64,000 nt of DNA from Hepsetus odoe (lineage: Eukaryota; Chordata; Actinopteri; Characiformes; Hepsetidae). The first letter of the stretch is position 1. Each line of letters opens with the position of its first letter. The stretch is from NCBI GenBank assembly GCA_017165825.1, contig CM029369.1, positions 13,019,824-13,083,823 on the forward strand, written 5' to 3'. Below are positions 1 through 12,640 of the stretch, in pieces. The notes under the pieces were generated by a model. The model saw only the letters and a list, made by a program, of their open reading frames with translations, was not told the origin of the DNA and searched no databases. Both the position numbers and the translations under genes were made by a program.

Positions 1-799
1 CCTCCAGGACCCTGCCAAGGGTGTAGAGCTGGTCCACTGTTCCGCGACCTGGACGAAAACCACACTGCTCCTCCTGAATCCGAGGTTCGACTATCCGACG
101 GACCCTCCTTTCCAGGACCCCTGAATAGACTTTCCCGGGGAGGCTGAGAAGTGTGATCCCTCTATAGTTGGAACACACCCTCCGGTCCCCTTTCTTAAAG
201 AGGGGGACCACCACCCCGGTTTGCCAATCCAGAGGCACCGTCCCCGATGTCCATGCGATGTTGCAGAGGCATGTCAACCATGGCAGTCCTACAACATCCA
301 GAGCCTTGAGGAACTCTGGGCAGATCTCATCCACTCCCGGAGCCCTGCCACCGAGGAGCTTATTGACCACCACGGCAACCTTGGCCCCAGAGATGGAAGA
401 GTCCACCTCTATGTCCCCAGGCTCTGCTTCCTCATCAGAAGGCATGTTGGTGGAATTAAGGAGGTCTTCGAAGTATCCCCCCCACCGAACCACAACGTCC
501 CGAGTCGAGGTCAGCAGCACACCATCCCCACTATACACTGTGTTGACCGTGCACTGCTTTCCCCTCCTGAGACGTCGGATGGTGGACCAGAATCTCCTTG
601 AAGCCATCTGGAAGTCTTTCTCCATGGCCTCACCAAACTCCTCCCACGCCTGAGTTTTTGCCTCAGCAACCACCAAAGCTGCATTCCACTTGGCCTGCCG
701 GTACCTATCAGCTGCCTCCGGAGCCCCACTGGCCAAAAAGGCCCGGTAGGACTCCTTCTTCAGCTTGATGGCCTCCCTCACCCCTGGTGTCCACCACGG
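1..799 (-). pseudogene. LINE reverse transcriptase, N-terminal part, still open to window edge
   Basis: This frame is open from about 799 to base 1 without a stop. It shows the linker (WEEFGEAMEKDFQMASRRFW near 640-590), then typical RT block 0-2 features: APGVDEI near 345-325, PLFKKGDRRVCSNYRGITLL at about 205-143, and EEQCGFRPGRGTVDQLYT at 73-20. The catalytic FADD block would lie beyond the left edge. The upstream endonuclease is in a different frame, so this would not be made as one intact ORF2 protein. Confidence 0.85.
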
Positions 800-1712
800 G
801 TTCTAGGGTTGCCACCGCAACAGGCACCGACCACCTTACGGCCACAGCTCCGGTCAGCTGCCTCGACAATGGAGGCGCGGAACAAAGTCCATTCGGACTC
901 AATTTCCCCCACCTCCCCCAGGACGTGGTTAAAGCTTTGCCGGAGGTGGGAGTTGAAGCTCGTCCTGACAGGGGACTCTGCCAGACGTTCCCAGCAGACC
1001 CTCACAATACGTTTGGGTCTACCAGGCCTGATCGGCATCCTCCCCCACCAACGAAGCCAACTCACCACCAGGTGATGATCAGTTGACAGCTCCGCCCCTC
1101 TCTTCACCCGAGTGTCCAAGACATGTGGCCGCAAGTCCGATGACACGACCACAAAGTCGATCATCGAACTGCGGCCTAGGGTGTCCTGGTGCCAGGTGCA
1201 CATGTGGACACCCTTATGCCTGAACATGGTGTTCATTATGGACAATCCGTGACGAGCACAAAAGTCCAATAACAAAACACTGCTCTGGTTCAGATCGGGG
1301 GGGCCATTCATCCCAATCACACCCTTCCAGGTCTCACTGTCATTGCCCACGTGAGCATTGAAGTCCCCCAGCAGAACGATGGAGTCCCCAGCAGGGACGC
1401 TCTCTAGCGCCCCCTCCAGAGACCCCAAAAAGGATGGGTAGTCCAGACTGCTGTTTGGCGCATAAGCGCAGACAACACTAAGGACCCGTCCCCCAACCCG
1501 AAGGTGGAGGGAGGCCACCCTCTCATCCACCAGGGTAAACCCCAATGTACTGGCCCCGAGCCGGGGGGCAATGAGTATGCCCACACCTGCTCGGCGCCTC
1601 TCACCGTTGGCAACTCCAGAGTAGAAGAGAGTCCAGCCCCTCTCAAGGAGTCCAAGCTGTGTGTCGAGGTGAGTCCAACTATATCTAGCTGGAACTTCTC
1701 AACCTCACGCAC
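778..1712 (-). pseudogene. LINE endonuclease domain, frameshifted
   Basis: This encodes an exonuclease/endonuclease/phosphatase-fold domain that would nick target DNA for target-primed reverse transcription. The main open frame (1584 down to 778) carries GDFNAHVGND at about 1368-1339 and the catalytic STDHH at about 1086-1072, both family hallmarks. The N-terminal part, MREVEKFQLDIVGLTSTHSL, lies in another frame starting at 1712. The two frames join near 1645-1665, where sequence appears to be lost. The frame ends early at 778 after PRTRGG, while the continuation lies in the RT frame. It is a decayed copy. Confidence 0.85.
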
Positions 1713-2144
1713 CAGCTCAGGCTCCTTCCCTACCGGAGAGGTGACATTCCACGTCCCTAGAGCCAGCTTCTGCAGCCGAGGATCGGACCGCCAAGGCTCC
1801 CTATTTCAGCCACCGCCCAGCTCACACTGCACCCGACCTCTTTGGCCCCTCCTACAGGTGGTGAGCCCATGGGAAGGGGGACCCATGTTGCCTCTTCGGG
1901 CTGTGCCCGGCCAGGCCCCATGGCTCCAGAGGGAGGCCACGGTGACCCACGTCCGGGCGAGGGAAAACGTAATCCAAGATTCTTGTTCATCATAAGAGGT
2001 CTGAACCGCACTTTGTCTCTTCCCTCACCTAGGATCTGTTTGCCTTGGGTGCCCCTACCAGGGGCATAAAGCCCCCGACAACATAGCTCCCAGGATCATT
2101 GGGACACGTAAACCTCCACCACGATAAGGTGGCGGTTCGAGGAG

Positions 2145-2147
<3 letters not shown>

Positions 2148-2182
<35 letters not shown>
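2148..2182. repeat. (TA)n microsatellite at the LINE 5' junction
   Basis: An uninterrupted TA run of about 17 units directly abuts the LINE 5' end, followed by AT-rich sequence to about 2215. Confidence 0.9.
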
Positions 2183-2195
<13 letters not shown>

Positions 2196-2810
2196 TAATT
2201 TTTTTATTTTTTTATTGGAAAACCTTAAAACAAACATAAATGGTACTACTATGGGCCAAGCACAATAACAGGAGCAGGTTTTGTGGAAAAATATTTTATT
2301 TATTTTAGGGATAACCGAAGGGTTTATATCAGGCAGCGAATGGGGGAAATGGCAAACACCAAATATGTTTATGTGTATGTATTTTAAAAAATCACCTTTT
2401 TAATAAGATTTTGAAAATTATTTAAAAATTTAATCTGAGGTTGTGTCCAAAACTGTTGGCCTCTAGCATGTAAAAAAAAAACTTTTGTGAGCTTTTTGGA
2501 TTTTCTTCCATTTCCTTGTTGTTTATTGAGATACAGTCTTGCAATGGAAATGATAGTAAGGTATTTTTGTCTTAACTTTCTTCTTTATTCTTTGCAATGC
2601 TTGCTCCTGGCTAGTACGCCGGCAAGTTGCTCAGTAGATATTGCTGCTCAAGTAGTATTATTAGCTATATCTGTAAAGCAGCACCAGAAGGACCATATCT
2701 TCACTACAGCTATGCAGTTGCTATAGAGTTTTATCTGCTTTAAGAATAACAGTTTAAGATGTTCATTTAGTTATATTCAATGTTCATTATATTAATTTAG
2801 TAGAACCTTT

Positions 2811-3100
2811 TAGACTGTATCTCTAGAATAGAAGATAGAGGACTGTATCTCTAAAGTAGTAGGGATCATGTTGTAGCTTTAGAGGAGTAACTATAGCGGT
2901 GTACCTCTATAGTAGTAGCTTTTGGATTGTAACTCTAGTTGCTTTAAGGTAGCAGATATAGGGTTATATATTTAGGGCATCAGCCATTTGATTATGTATC
3001 TAGATCAGTAACTATAATGTAGAATATCAGTAACTAGTAGTAGCTCTAGCTTTGGGTCTCTAGAACTCTGGGCATGTATCTGTAGAGCAGCAGCTGTGGC
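2811..3100. repeat. Degenerate ~28-bp tandem array
   Basis: Roughly ten diverged units share a core like GTATCTCTAGAGTAGTAGC. Examples start near 2813 (gactgtatctctagaatag) and 2841 (gactgtatctctaaagtag), with weaker units continuing to the copy near 3076 (catgtatctgtagagcagc). Spacing is about 26-38 bases. It is an old minisatellite-like array in a pde11a intron, with no coding potential. Confidence 0.6.
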
Positions 3101-3388
3101 ACTAAATCACCAGTGCAGGAGTTCTGTGCTCAGCTTTATGAATGAGCATAATGAGGGGATGTGTGGGAGGATGAGCGGGGGGGGCTGGGGGGGCTGTCGA
3201 TAAAAGCACAACCAGTTTTAATTGCCCGCCAGCACTCACCACACTGCTGAGACAGAGAGAGAGCAAGAGAGAGAGAGAGATGTGACTCTTTTATTGGAAC
3301 AGATATAATGTTTGGCTTATTTTAATGAACATGCTGCCATAATAACAATAAAACTGTCATCGTGTGTATATATAGACGTTTGTTGGTT

Positions 3389-3390
<2 letters not shown>

Positions 3391-3477
<87 letters not shown>

Positions 3478-3488
3478 ATGTGTGTGTT
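3391..3488. repeat. (TG)n microsatellite next to a pde11a splice acceptor
   Basis: About 45 TG units with few interruptions end 4 bases before the AG of the acceptor at 3491-3492. It leaves that exon with hardly any ordinary polypyrimidine tract. Long VCVC/THTH open frames here are artefacts of the repeat. Confidence 0.95.
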
Positions 3489-3492
3489 GCAG

Positions 3493-3560
3493 GTGTGGCA
3501 CAGGTCCTTAATCGGCTGGATGGGAAACCGTTTGATGATGCAGATCAAAGACTGTTTGAA
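3493..3560 (+). CDS. pde11a: pde11a exon w1 (end of GAF-B)
   Basis: Codes GVAQVLNRLDGKPFDDADQ and then RLFE, the C-terminal part of the GAF-B domain with a variant of the N-K-x-F-x3-D-E motif. The acceptor is ttgcag, directly after the TG repeat. The donor is GAA|gtatgg. The exon enters in phase 1 and leaves in phase 0. Its 68 bases are not a multiple of three, so skipping would break the frame. Confidence 0.93.
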
Positions 3561-3652
3561 GTATGGAAATTTTATAGGTTTTGTTCACTTTTGATAGAAT
3601 TTCTGTACATTATTTTTGGTGATGCTTTACAACATTTTCACTTTTTAACCAT

Positions 3653-3690
<38 letters not shown>

Positions 3691-5903
3691 ACTCTCTCTC
3701 ACTCTTGCAGGCTTTTGTGATATTCTGTGGGTTAGGGATCAATAACACCATAATGTATGATCAGGTGAAGAAATCTTGGGCCAAACAGTCAGTAGCACTG
3801 GATGTAAGTCTTGACTAACCAGGTGGACACGCACAAGTATACACACATTAAAAGACATGCACATAAGCATTCATCTGAGAGAGATATCCAGAAAGGATGC
3901 ATTTGATTGGTGGGCTGTTGGCCTAGTTTTGGAGAAGTGGGGTAAGGAGGGGGCAGAGTTTTGAGACGCTAACGGCAGCTATGACTCATCCAGGGCACTG
4001 AACTGACACCCAGCCACTAACCCTAATTGCCCTAACCACCACTCCCCACAACCCTCCCTGTTCTTCTCTGCACTCATTTTTTCTCTTCTCTCAATCTCAT
4101 TCCTTGTCTTTTTGTTGCCCTTTTTGTCTTTTTTCATTTCACCTATTCTATATCTATATAACCCCCTCATCAAGTGGACAACTGATCACAACTTTCTGTC
4201 TCCAATAACCTTTGACATCTCTTCACTTTATACTCTGCACCGTCTAAGAAAGTGCTTGTTTTCTAATTTTTGTTCTGAGCAGTAGCACAATACATTTGTT
4301 AAGTAGGCAGTTTTGAAACACTGGAAGGGCAGGCTTGGAACCACAGCCTGGTGCACGATCATGTCAGGTCTGTAATGCAGACATTTTCAGTTTCCTCTTG
4401 ACTTTTTGTTTTGGTGTTCGCCGTGTTTCTTTGATGAAATAAATGTTTAATGCTGTTTATACTGAGTGACTGGATTGGGCAGTCAATAACATTATACTTT
4501 TTTCTCTGAGAAAAAAAGACCTCCAGTTATTTTTTTCACATTATGTTCTGCTGGAAGGAGAATCAACCTTTAGTGTGCCTCTGAACAGTCACCTCATCAA
4601 TGAAAAAAAGACCCACTGCAATACATGCCTATGCAGCATTCACAAAGAATTCATACAATATGGGAAGCTGTCCTGACCTAATGGCAACAAAACAGTCCCA
4701 AACCATTACTCTGCAACCACTGCCTTGTCACAGCTGGGAATTCTTAAGCTGGAAAGCCATTTTTTCATGGATCTATTGACCTATTTTGCCTTATCTGTCC
4801 TCATAACAATCTCTTACTAGCTGTCTGATTCTGAGGTGGTCTTTGGAACAATGTTCTTCTTGAATAGTAGAGATTTCTGACCAGTTCTCTCACTCAGTGT
4901 ATATATAATAATAGATTCATGACCTCCAGCAATAGCCAGTGCAAGTAAGGCCTGCAAATGCTTAGACGTTGCCCTTATACGCCATGCCCCAGAAGATCAC
5001 AGGCTTTGTTTCTGGAGGGATTGTAACTGGAAAACCACTTCTGAAGGAGATGGTGGAGATGAAACTGAACTTTTTCTGTTTGAGCACTGTCTGCCTGGCT
5101 GATGAAGTCTGAATTCTGTAGAAATAAACCATTTCGATTAGGTCTATTTTGTTGAGAAACTCTGGAAAAAATGGAAAAGATTAATGTAAAAATTGGCCAC
5201 CGGCTCAGAAGATTGTGAGTTCAAACCCCTTACCAGTAGGTTGCCCTGAGGTACCCTTGAGCAAGGTACCGTCCCTGTCACTGCTACCCGGGCGCTTTCA
5301 TAGCTGCCCCCTGCTGCACGGTGTTTGCATTGATTAAATGCAGAGGTCCAATTTCGTTGTTTCTCTGTGTGCTGTGCTGTGACCTCGCAATGACAAGAAT
5401 AGTCACTTTCAGTTTTCACTTAAAGGCTGACATATAACATTCTGAAACACAAGAAATCCTTCACATGGTGACAGTTCACCCTAATCTGAGTCTATGTGTT
5501 TCCTGCAAGTTGATTTCAGGGAATCAGTCTTTATGCATAAGCAGGTTTTTGATTGGAAGCATTATTAAAGTAGGTGATGATACAGGTGTTGTATGATACA
5601 GGTGCTGGATGTTGTGGGTATTGGCTGTGTGTTGTTATACAACATATTGCTAAGGATATGCTGTATTTGATACTCTTCATTGAAAAATAGTGCACATTCA
5701 CTGGTTATGCATTGTTATCTTAATGTGATAAGCACCTCTGAGGAGTGTGTTTGTGTGTGTGTAGACAGTGCTATAGATTATATGAGCATGGAGATGTATA
5801 ACCCTTGGCAGTGCTGAATAAACATGAGCAATCTTGATCAAATAACTAAGCGTGAGAGCACTGGAGTTTATTTCTCAGTGAACGCATACATGCATGCAGA
5901 CAC

Positions 5904-5950
<47 letters not shown>

Positions 5951-8900
5951 GACTCACAAGTGGCTTGGGAGCAAAATATGTGCCGCTCCAGCGAGCACTG
6001 AGGGAGAAGGAAAGTGGGATGCACCACTTTATTATCAGTTACTGTGCAAATAGTCAAGGACTTTGATTCTGTTTAAATTAGTGTTTGTTTATGTGGTGGT
6101 GGGATTACCAATGTTCAGCAGAATAAAGTATGATAATGGTACATTATAAGGTGTAAGCTCATTGTATTGGGTTTGTGCTGAGAATAGTTACACATTGTAA
6201 TTAACATTTTCCGAAAGCTCATCTATTTGTATGAATGAATTCATGAAGGTTTTATTTCTGCAAATAAAATACAATTTTTACAAACATAATATTGTGTCAA
6301 ATGCAAATGAAAGCCCATTAAATCAACAGATCAGGGAAAGGTTACAAGAACATTCCTGCTGCACTCAAAGAGCCCAAGAGCACAGTAGTGTCCATCCTTC
6401 TCACCATCATCATCATCCCTACATTCAAACTCAGTGGGGCAACTTCATGCTGTGGGTATTGTTTTCTATGACAGGGACTACACAACTAGTCAGGACAGAA
6501 GAAAAGCTGGAGGGGGAAACAGAGAAATCCTGAGATCTCACAGAGATGCTTTAACCCACTTAAAGGGAAGAGGCTGATTACCTACATAAGCTGAATATTT
6601 CATATATTGTTTTAATGTTAATAACTTTACAGAACACTTTACAACCTCTGTTTTCATTTTCATTATGGAGTATTGTGTATAGACTGTTGAGGGAAAAAAT
6701 GAAATCAGTCTAAATGAATCTTTTTTATGTGAAAGGTCTAAAACTAGCTTCCTTGAGTGAGTTCTGATTGTCCTGTGTACTTTCAGCCAAAACCTAATGA
6801 TGACATTAGAGTAGTAGTGAAGTGCTTGCCAAGCTGAAAAGCAAACATGAAGGCCAGAAGACCTTGTGAGTTCCCCTGTGATATATCAATGATAAATAAC
6901 ATCAATGTAGTACTGTAGTTTATATTTACACATTTTATGCTCCTAGTTTTTAAATTGTGATGCCGAAAATACGGCACCATTGTTGAAGATTAAACTAAGG
7001 ACTAAAGGATCTCAGTTCAAGATCCTTTAGTCCTTAGTTTAATCTTCAACAATGGTGCCGTATTTTCTGCATCACAATTTCTCAGTTCAAGATCCTTCAA
7101 GGATCTCAGTTCAAGATCCTTTAGTCCTTAGTTTAATCTTCAACAATGGTGCCATATTTTCTGCATCATTTGAATAGTTTAATCCACATGCATCTGTTTG
7201 CACAAAACCAGTGTGTCAGCTGGTGAGCCATCGGAGAACCTCTCAGGTTGCATTTTTTCAAAGTCCCAAGTCAGGATATCACTTATCCTGGTGGCATCTC
7301 GTAACTTTTCCAGGCTGTTTGTCAGCCTTCCATCCCTATTTGCACCTCTAATGTCCCTGGTCAGAATAAGCAGTTACGGGATGAATGATAGTTTTTGCCC
7401 CAAGTTTTTGTCCAGCGCGGGGAATTGTTTCTGCTTTTTGTAAGCTGCATTTTATGGATCCTGTCCTCTGCGTGTGTATGTTTTGTTATTCTTCTTGTCT
7501 ATGCTTCTGTAGTCATGTGTTCTTTTTGTGTTTCACACGGATCTGGAGAAATTAATTTTACTGCATATTTTGAATTGACAGGACTTCAACAATCACATTT
7601 ACACGATTCTCCATTTGCTCAGATCTTGTTGTTCTGCAAAGACATGTTTGCTTTTTAGTTTAGCAATGGATCTGCAACACCACATTTGCTCCAAAACACT
7701 GAAACAACAACAAGAAGTCAATAGTCGACTAAAAAAATCCATCAGCAAATCTTCTCTAAACCTGTTCAATCCACATCCGGATCTTCAATACATTTTCCCA
7801 GAAATCATTCATGACAGGAACAAACACGGGTGTTGACTGAAATGGCAGTCCATAAGAGCAAAATCTTATATATATATATATATAAATAAATATATTTATT
7901 TATTTAAAAAACGTATGGTAATTTATACTGTGTCTAAAAGTCTGATTCATTTTGATGCTGATCTGGCATGGCCTGGCATTGTGCCTGCAATTTGTTTTTA
8001 CAGAATTGATGTTCACAAAGCTAAACACGTGCAGTGAAATTTTTACTTGAATGCCTTCTCACTGATTGCAACAGCTGTCAGACACTCGACATAGGAATAC
8101 AATATCATGTGGTACTTCAAATGTTTGAAAAATTGACAGCTTCAGAAGCTTCTCACGCACATAACATTGGTTACTTCAACCGAATATGAATGCTGGGGAC
8201 TAAAGAAAGTGTTCCAAATGTAGAACAATCTAGGGAGCATCTCTCAAATGTAATAGTGCATTTCATAGATTGGTTGTGTGAAACTATATCTAGGGCTGGT
8301 GGAGGAAACAGCACAATCTTAACAAAATCAGTTTTCTCCCAAATTTGTCAGGCTGTTGTGCATAGGTTCAAATCCCTCCTCCAGCACTACCACCACTGGG
8401 TTCCTGAGCAAAACCCTTAACACCATGTTGCTCCAGGGGGTCTGTCCCTGTATTCAGGAATTAGAAGTCACTCTGGAGAGTGTCTGGAGAGTCACTCTGG
8501 AGAGAAGAGTATCTTCTTAATGCCATAAATGTAAAAGGAAAGTTCAAATCAATCAGCTTCTCATTTGTAAATGGAAAATAAAAAGGCAAAATCTAAAGTT
8601 TTTTTTGATACTCTTGTAAAATTGTGAACCAGAGAGGGTTAAGCCCCACTAGGCCATTTAGACCAGCCTGTTAAAAACACCCATCCTTCCACAATTACAG
8701 CATCTGTTTCATAAAGAAGTGCCTTATTTGAATGCTACAGCTTTCATTAGGTAGTCTGTTGGTGGCTTTGCATCAGCATGGACACACATGCTAGCTGTTT
8801 GTGTAAAATTGTGTTAAAATTTTGTTCAAAACAATCTCTGGAGATTACAGTTACACCTGTGAATAAAGAGCATGCTTGTCTCTCTTTCTCTTTCTCTCTG

Positions 8901-11900
8901 TAGGTGCTGTCCTACCATGCCACCTGCTCCAAGACAGAGGTGGACAAGTTTAAGGTGACTCCTAATGTGAAGCATGTCAGGGAGCAACAAATAGGGATTT
9001 TCTTTGAAAGCTGGAACAAATGGCCTCTTGTTAACCAATGACAGTTAATTAACTGACAAATTAGTTGGGAGGAAAAGATCAATCTAATCATTAGTAGTTG
9101 TGTTTGCCATGGTAACACACACATCAACTTCAAAAAAGGTGTCATACAGTTGAAAAGGTTTTCCCCTTTGAACAAGTTCATAAATTATAAACCTTTATTT
9201 AAAAAAAACAGTTTCCTTTTTTATTAAGTTGATAGAAATGAATAATTTAATACATGAAATATGATGCAGTGCATGTACACATGCCTTCAGACTGCTTTTA
9301 TTGTACCCTATTTATTAATGATCAAGCTAGTCAATAGCTCATCAGTGTTCCTGCATTATTAATCACTGAGTTTTCTCTCATTTCCCCTGTTAGTGCAAAT
9401 CCATCATATCACACTTCTCAGTAACATGTAAAAAGCATCATCAGCTTTAGAAACGGACTTCTGGCTGTTTCTGTTTGACACTTGAGATATTCTTTATACA
9501 CAAGCTACTCTCTTTCATTCACTTCTCCTGTTCTCAGTCTTTCTCACATTTTCTTTCTCCCTTTTAAATCATACGTTTGTTATCTCTTTGACTCTCTTAA
9601 ACACTCATTACACATATCATTTTCTTTCTTTCTTTCCTTTAGACAGTTTCTCTCTAACTGTCTTAACCTTTCTTTCTTTCAACTTTTCTTTTTCTTTCTT
9701 TCTTACATAATCTCTCACACTAACATTTTCTCTTTCAATTCTCTTGCACTAATAAAATTCTCTTTTATTTCACTCACTCAGTCACTCACTCAATCTCTCT
9801 GTCTCATTTACACACAGACACACACGCACACACACACGCACACACGTCACTACATCACTGAAGTTCAACAGCCATTCATAAAGTCAGCACTGCAGCATGG
9901 CTAAAGCACACACTGACCTTACAGGCTTAAAGATAAACACCGCAGCAGAGCTAATGCGACACAGAAGAGCTCCTCTATCTCGCTTATATAAACAGTATAC
10001 ATGCAGGAGGCAGGGATTTGTAGATATGGGGCAAGAGAGAGCAGAAGAAAGATAGAGAGAGAGCGTTAGTCATTTCCGCTCTCATTCCGGCTACACTCTG
10101 GGGATGGTTCCCTGATAGGCAGAAAAGCTGGTTACAACCTGGAGCTGTAATACTGACACTACAGCTTATAGCTCATGTTTGAATAATGCAGAAAAGTGCT
10201 TTGTCAGGGTCAGTAATAACCAGGGGGAAAGGGCAAAAATAAGAACCCAATAAAAAAAAATCTATATGAAAGATACCCTTACTGCACTAATGAAACAGCC
10301 AACACTTTGGCTAATCATCATCATGTGTATGCCTTATGAGACACTCAGTTCAAGAAGATTCAACTTTACAAATTGCAAAAAGATTCATTTGTAAAGTATT
10401 TAGATTGAGTAACTGTTATTTTGACCATTTCAGAAAATGACCCTTTGTGTTCAGTCTCAGTCAGTGAGGGTCATAAAATCCATTTAGAAATAGTATTGTT
10501 ACCTCTTACTTCAGTGCAAATACCTGCTCATACAGCAACATTATTAACTGGTTTTGCTCATAGTCTTGTCCTAAATGTCCACTCTATCAGAGACTAGTTC
10601 CCTGCTGTTTCCTGTCCCTAATTACCATTGATATAATTAATAATAGAATTAATAGGTTTATACAATTAGAAGTTGCCAGTTACGTCAGTAAAACACAACA
10701 CCAAATTCCCTTGACAATGTTTTCTCATTAGCCCCTCTCTCTATCTTTCTCTGTTTTCTTCTTCTCCTTAAGCTCTATGTATAGCCCCCTCATTAGCAGT
10801 TTATCTGTGTCCTGTTTGGAGCTCTCAGCTATTCAGAACATTCTCAACAGACATTGTGGAATCAGAAAAATTCTGAGGAACAAGTGGTCATTGATGAGCT
10901 ACAATGAGCTCTTCCATTCAGATTTTGTCTAAATAAGTGAGGAATGAGCCACAGGAATGTAATGGAACTTGCTCATCTGCTGCACTCCCCATGTCTGCTT
11001 TCCTTCCCTGATCTTTTTCCTTCTCTCTGTATAATTATGTATCCCTTGCTTTAGGTTCTCCTCTGTCTCTCTGCTTTGTTAGCTCCACGAGAGTGTTCAT
11101 CCACCTGGCAGCTCTAGAGCACTGTGTCTCTAAGCGTTAAGCAGATTTGCATTGGCGAATTTCATATTGACTTGAGCCACAAGTCAGTCTGACTTAAAGT
11201 TTCTCCTCTGTGTGCTGCGAATCATAAGAAACAAACCTCTACAGCAACAAAATATGTAACGTTAACATTATGTTAATGTTAATGCACAGCTTAAATTTGA
11301 AAGAATAATAATAATACTTGCAGCTTGTGCAAAAGTGTTGATACCCTTACAGTGGTAAGTGTCAGAACTTGTCAGAAATAATTAGGCCTCAATTAACTCA
11401 ACAAGACTGTTTCCTCTGGACCTGAATTGTCAATAGGAATTGTGAGATGATGTTTAAAGATTGTAAAAATTTCTCTGGCTCATCAAGTTTTCCACTAATA
11501 TTCAGCAATCAAGTTGGGGCTCCTCTAAGCAGCTGTCTGAGAATCTGAAAATAACGCTAACTGTGCCGGGAAAGCAGGAAAGGCTATTAAAAAGATATGT
11601 GCTTCCAGCTCACAATTTCCACAGTCTGAAATTTCATTAGTTAGGAATGAAAGGTAAAGGGGAACTGTGGAGCTGAAGCTTAAATTATCAGACAGAACTG
11701 CTTGAATGCTCACCAGAACACTTTTGCTTACATAAATATGACAGAACATTGAAAAGTCATCACAAAAATGTACATCCAAGCTCATCACAGCCATCAGTGT
11801 CTAAAGCATGAAAAACAACACCTAGATAAGCCAAAGATATTTTGGAAACAATTGCTATAAACACAATGGTGAAGAATGGTGGAGAAAGCTTGGCACAGGA

Positions 11901-12592
11901 AATACTGCATGTGTGGAGAGAGAGTGGTAGAAAAATGGAACTGAAGCAGAAACAGGCTGGCTTCTACATTAAGACAATGATCTCAAATATGCCTCCAAAT
12001 CCAACATTTGAGAAACACAAGCTTTGAAAAACAGCTCTTAAAGTCCCCTGACTTGGACGTCATTAAAAATCTTTAGATAGGTCCTCAACATGTTGCATAC
12101 ATACTTAAGAAAACTCTTAAAACAAAAAATAAAGGCTGCAAGCTGACAATAAAAGCATAAGCAAAGCTGTGGTATCTGATTTTGGATTTGTTACCATTAA
12201 TGTATATGTTTATGTATATGTATTTATGTGTGTATATGTATTAACATATTTATTTATTTACTTACTTACTTACTTACTTAATTACTAACATTTCTTTAGG
12301 TAAAAAAAAAGTCACGGTGTAACTGTGCTTTCTTTTTGTTTAAAGGTTGGGTTTATCTTATTGGAAAAATTCACAAAATATGTCATTTGACCAGGAATGC
12401 CGAAATTGCATGCAACCATCTTGAAGAGCTTGCCATTGTGAAGTCACACACTCTGAACTGGACAGTGTTAACTTTGTTGGAGTTGAGCTGTACCGTGCAA
12501 AGTTTTTAGTGTTTCTGCCAGTGTTCTTTCATTTGGGGGGACATATTTGTTTGTTTCAGAAAATCCTTGTTGTCAACCAGCAATTCTTAAAT

Positions 12593-12640
<48 letters not shown>

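Larger units (their letters stand above)
1..2147 (-). mobile_element. 5' half of a LINE (non-LTR retrotransposon), cut by the window edge
   Basis: The element reads right to left. Its 5' terminus lies near 2147, next to a TA repeat, and its 3' part runs off the left edge. From 5' to 3' it shows a non-coding leader (about 1713-2147), an apurinic-type endonuclease domain (about 778-1712) and the N-terminal half of a reverse transcriptase (1-799). The coding frame changes near 1645-1665 and again near 790-800, so this copy is dead even though long parts stay open. The overall architecture (AP-type endonuclease followed by RT, no RNase H visible here) is that of APE-type LINEs common in fish. I cannot assign the clade with certainty. 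Confidence 0.9.
3804..8903 (+). other. pde11a intron between exons w2 and w3
   Basis: 5.1 kb without coding exons. It contains a Tc1-like relic (4500-4900, minus), a SINE-B copy (5187-5421), a (CA)n repeat at 5908-5949, a large palindrome (6952-7080) with an extra copy to 7168, an AT repeat at 7868-7910 and a SINE-A copy (8345-8520). Nothing else is recognisable. Confidence 0.8.

Noticed and set aside
2113..2147. HDV-like self-cleaving ribozyme at the LINE 5' end as a firm call
   Set aside because: A hairpin is present but I cannot place the nested double pseudoknot core, so it is kept only as a finding to test.
2487..2726. A 79-codon hydrophobic frame before pde11a exon w1
   Set aside because: No splice sites at sensible places, no resemblance to GAF-B, AT-rich chance frame.
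3312..3818. A 168-codon open frame containing a long Val-Cys run
   Set aside because: Only 3493-3560 and 3711-3803 are exon. The VCVC part is the TG repeat and the middle is an intron that happens to lack stops.
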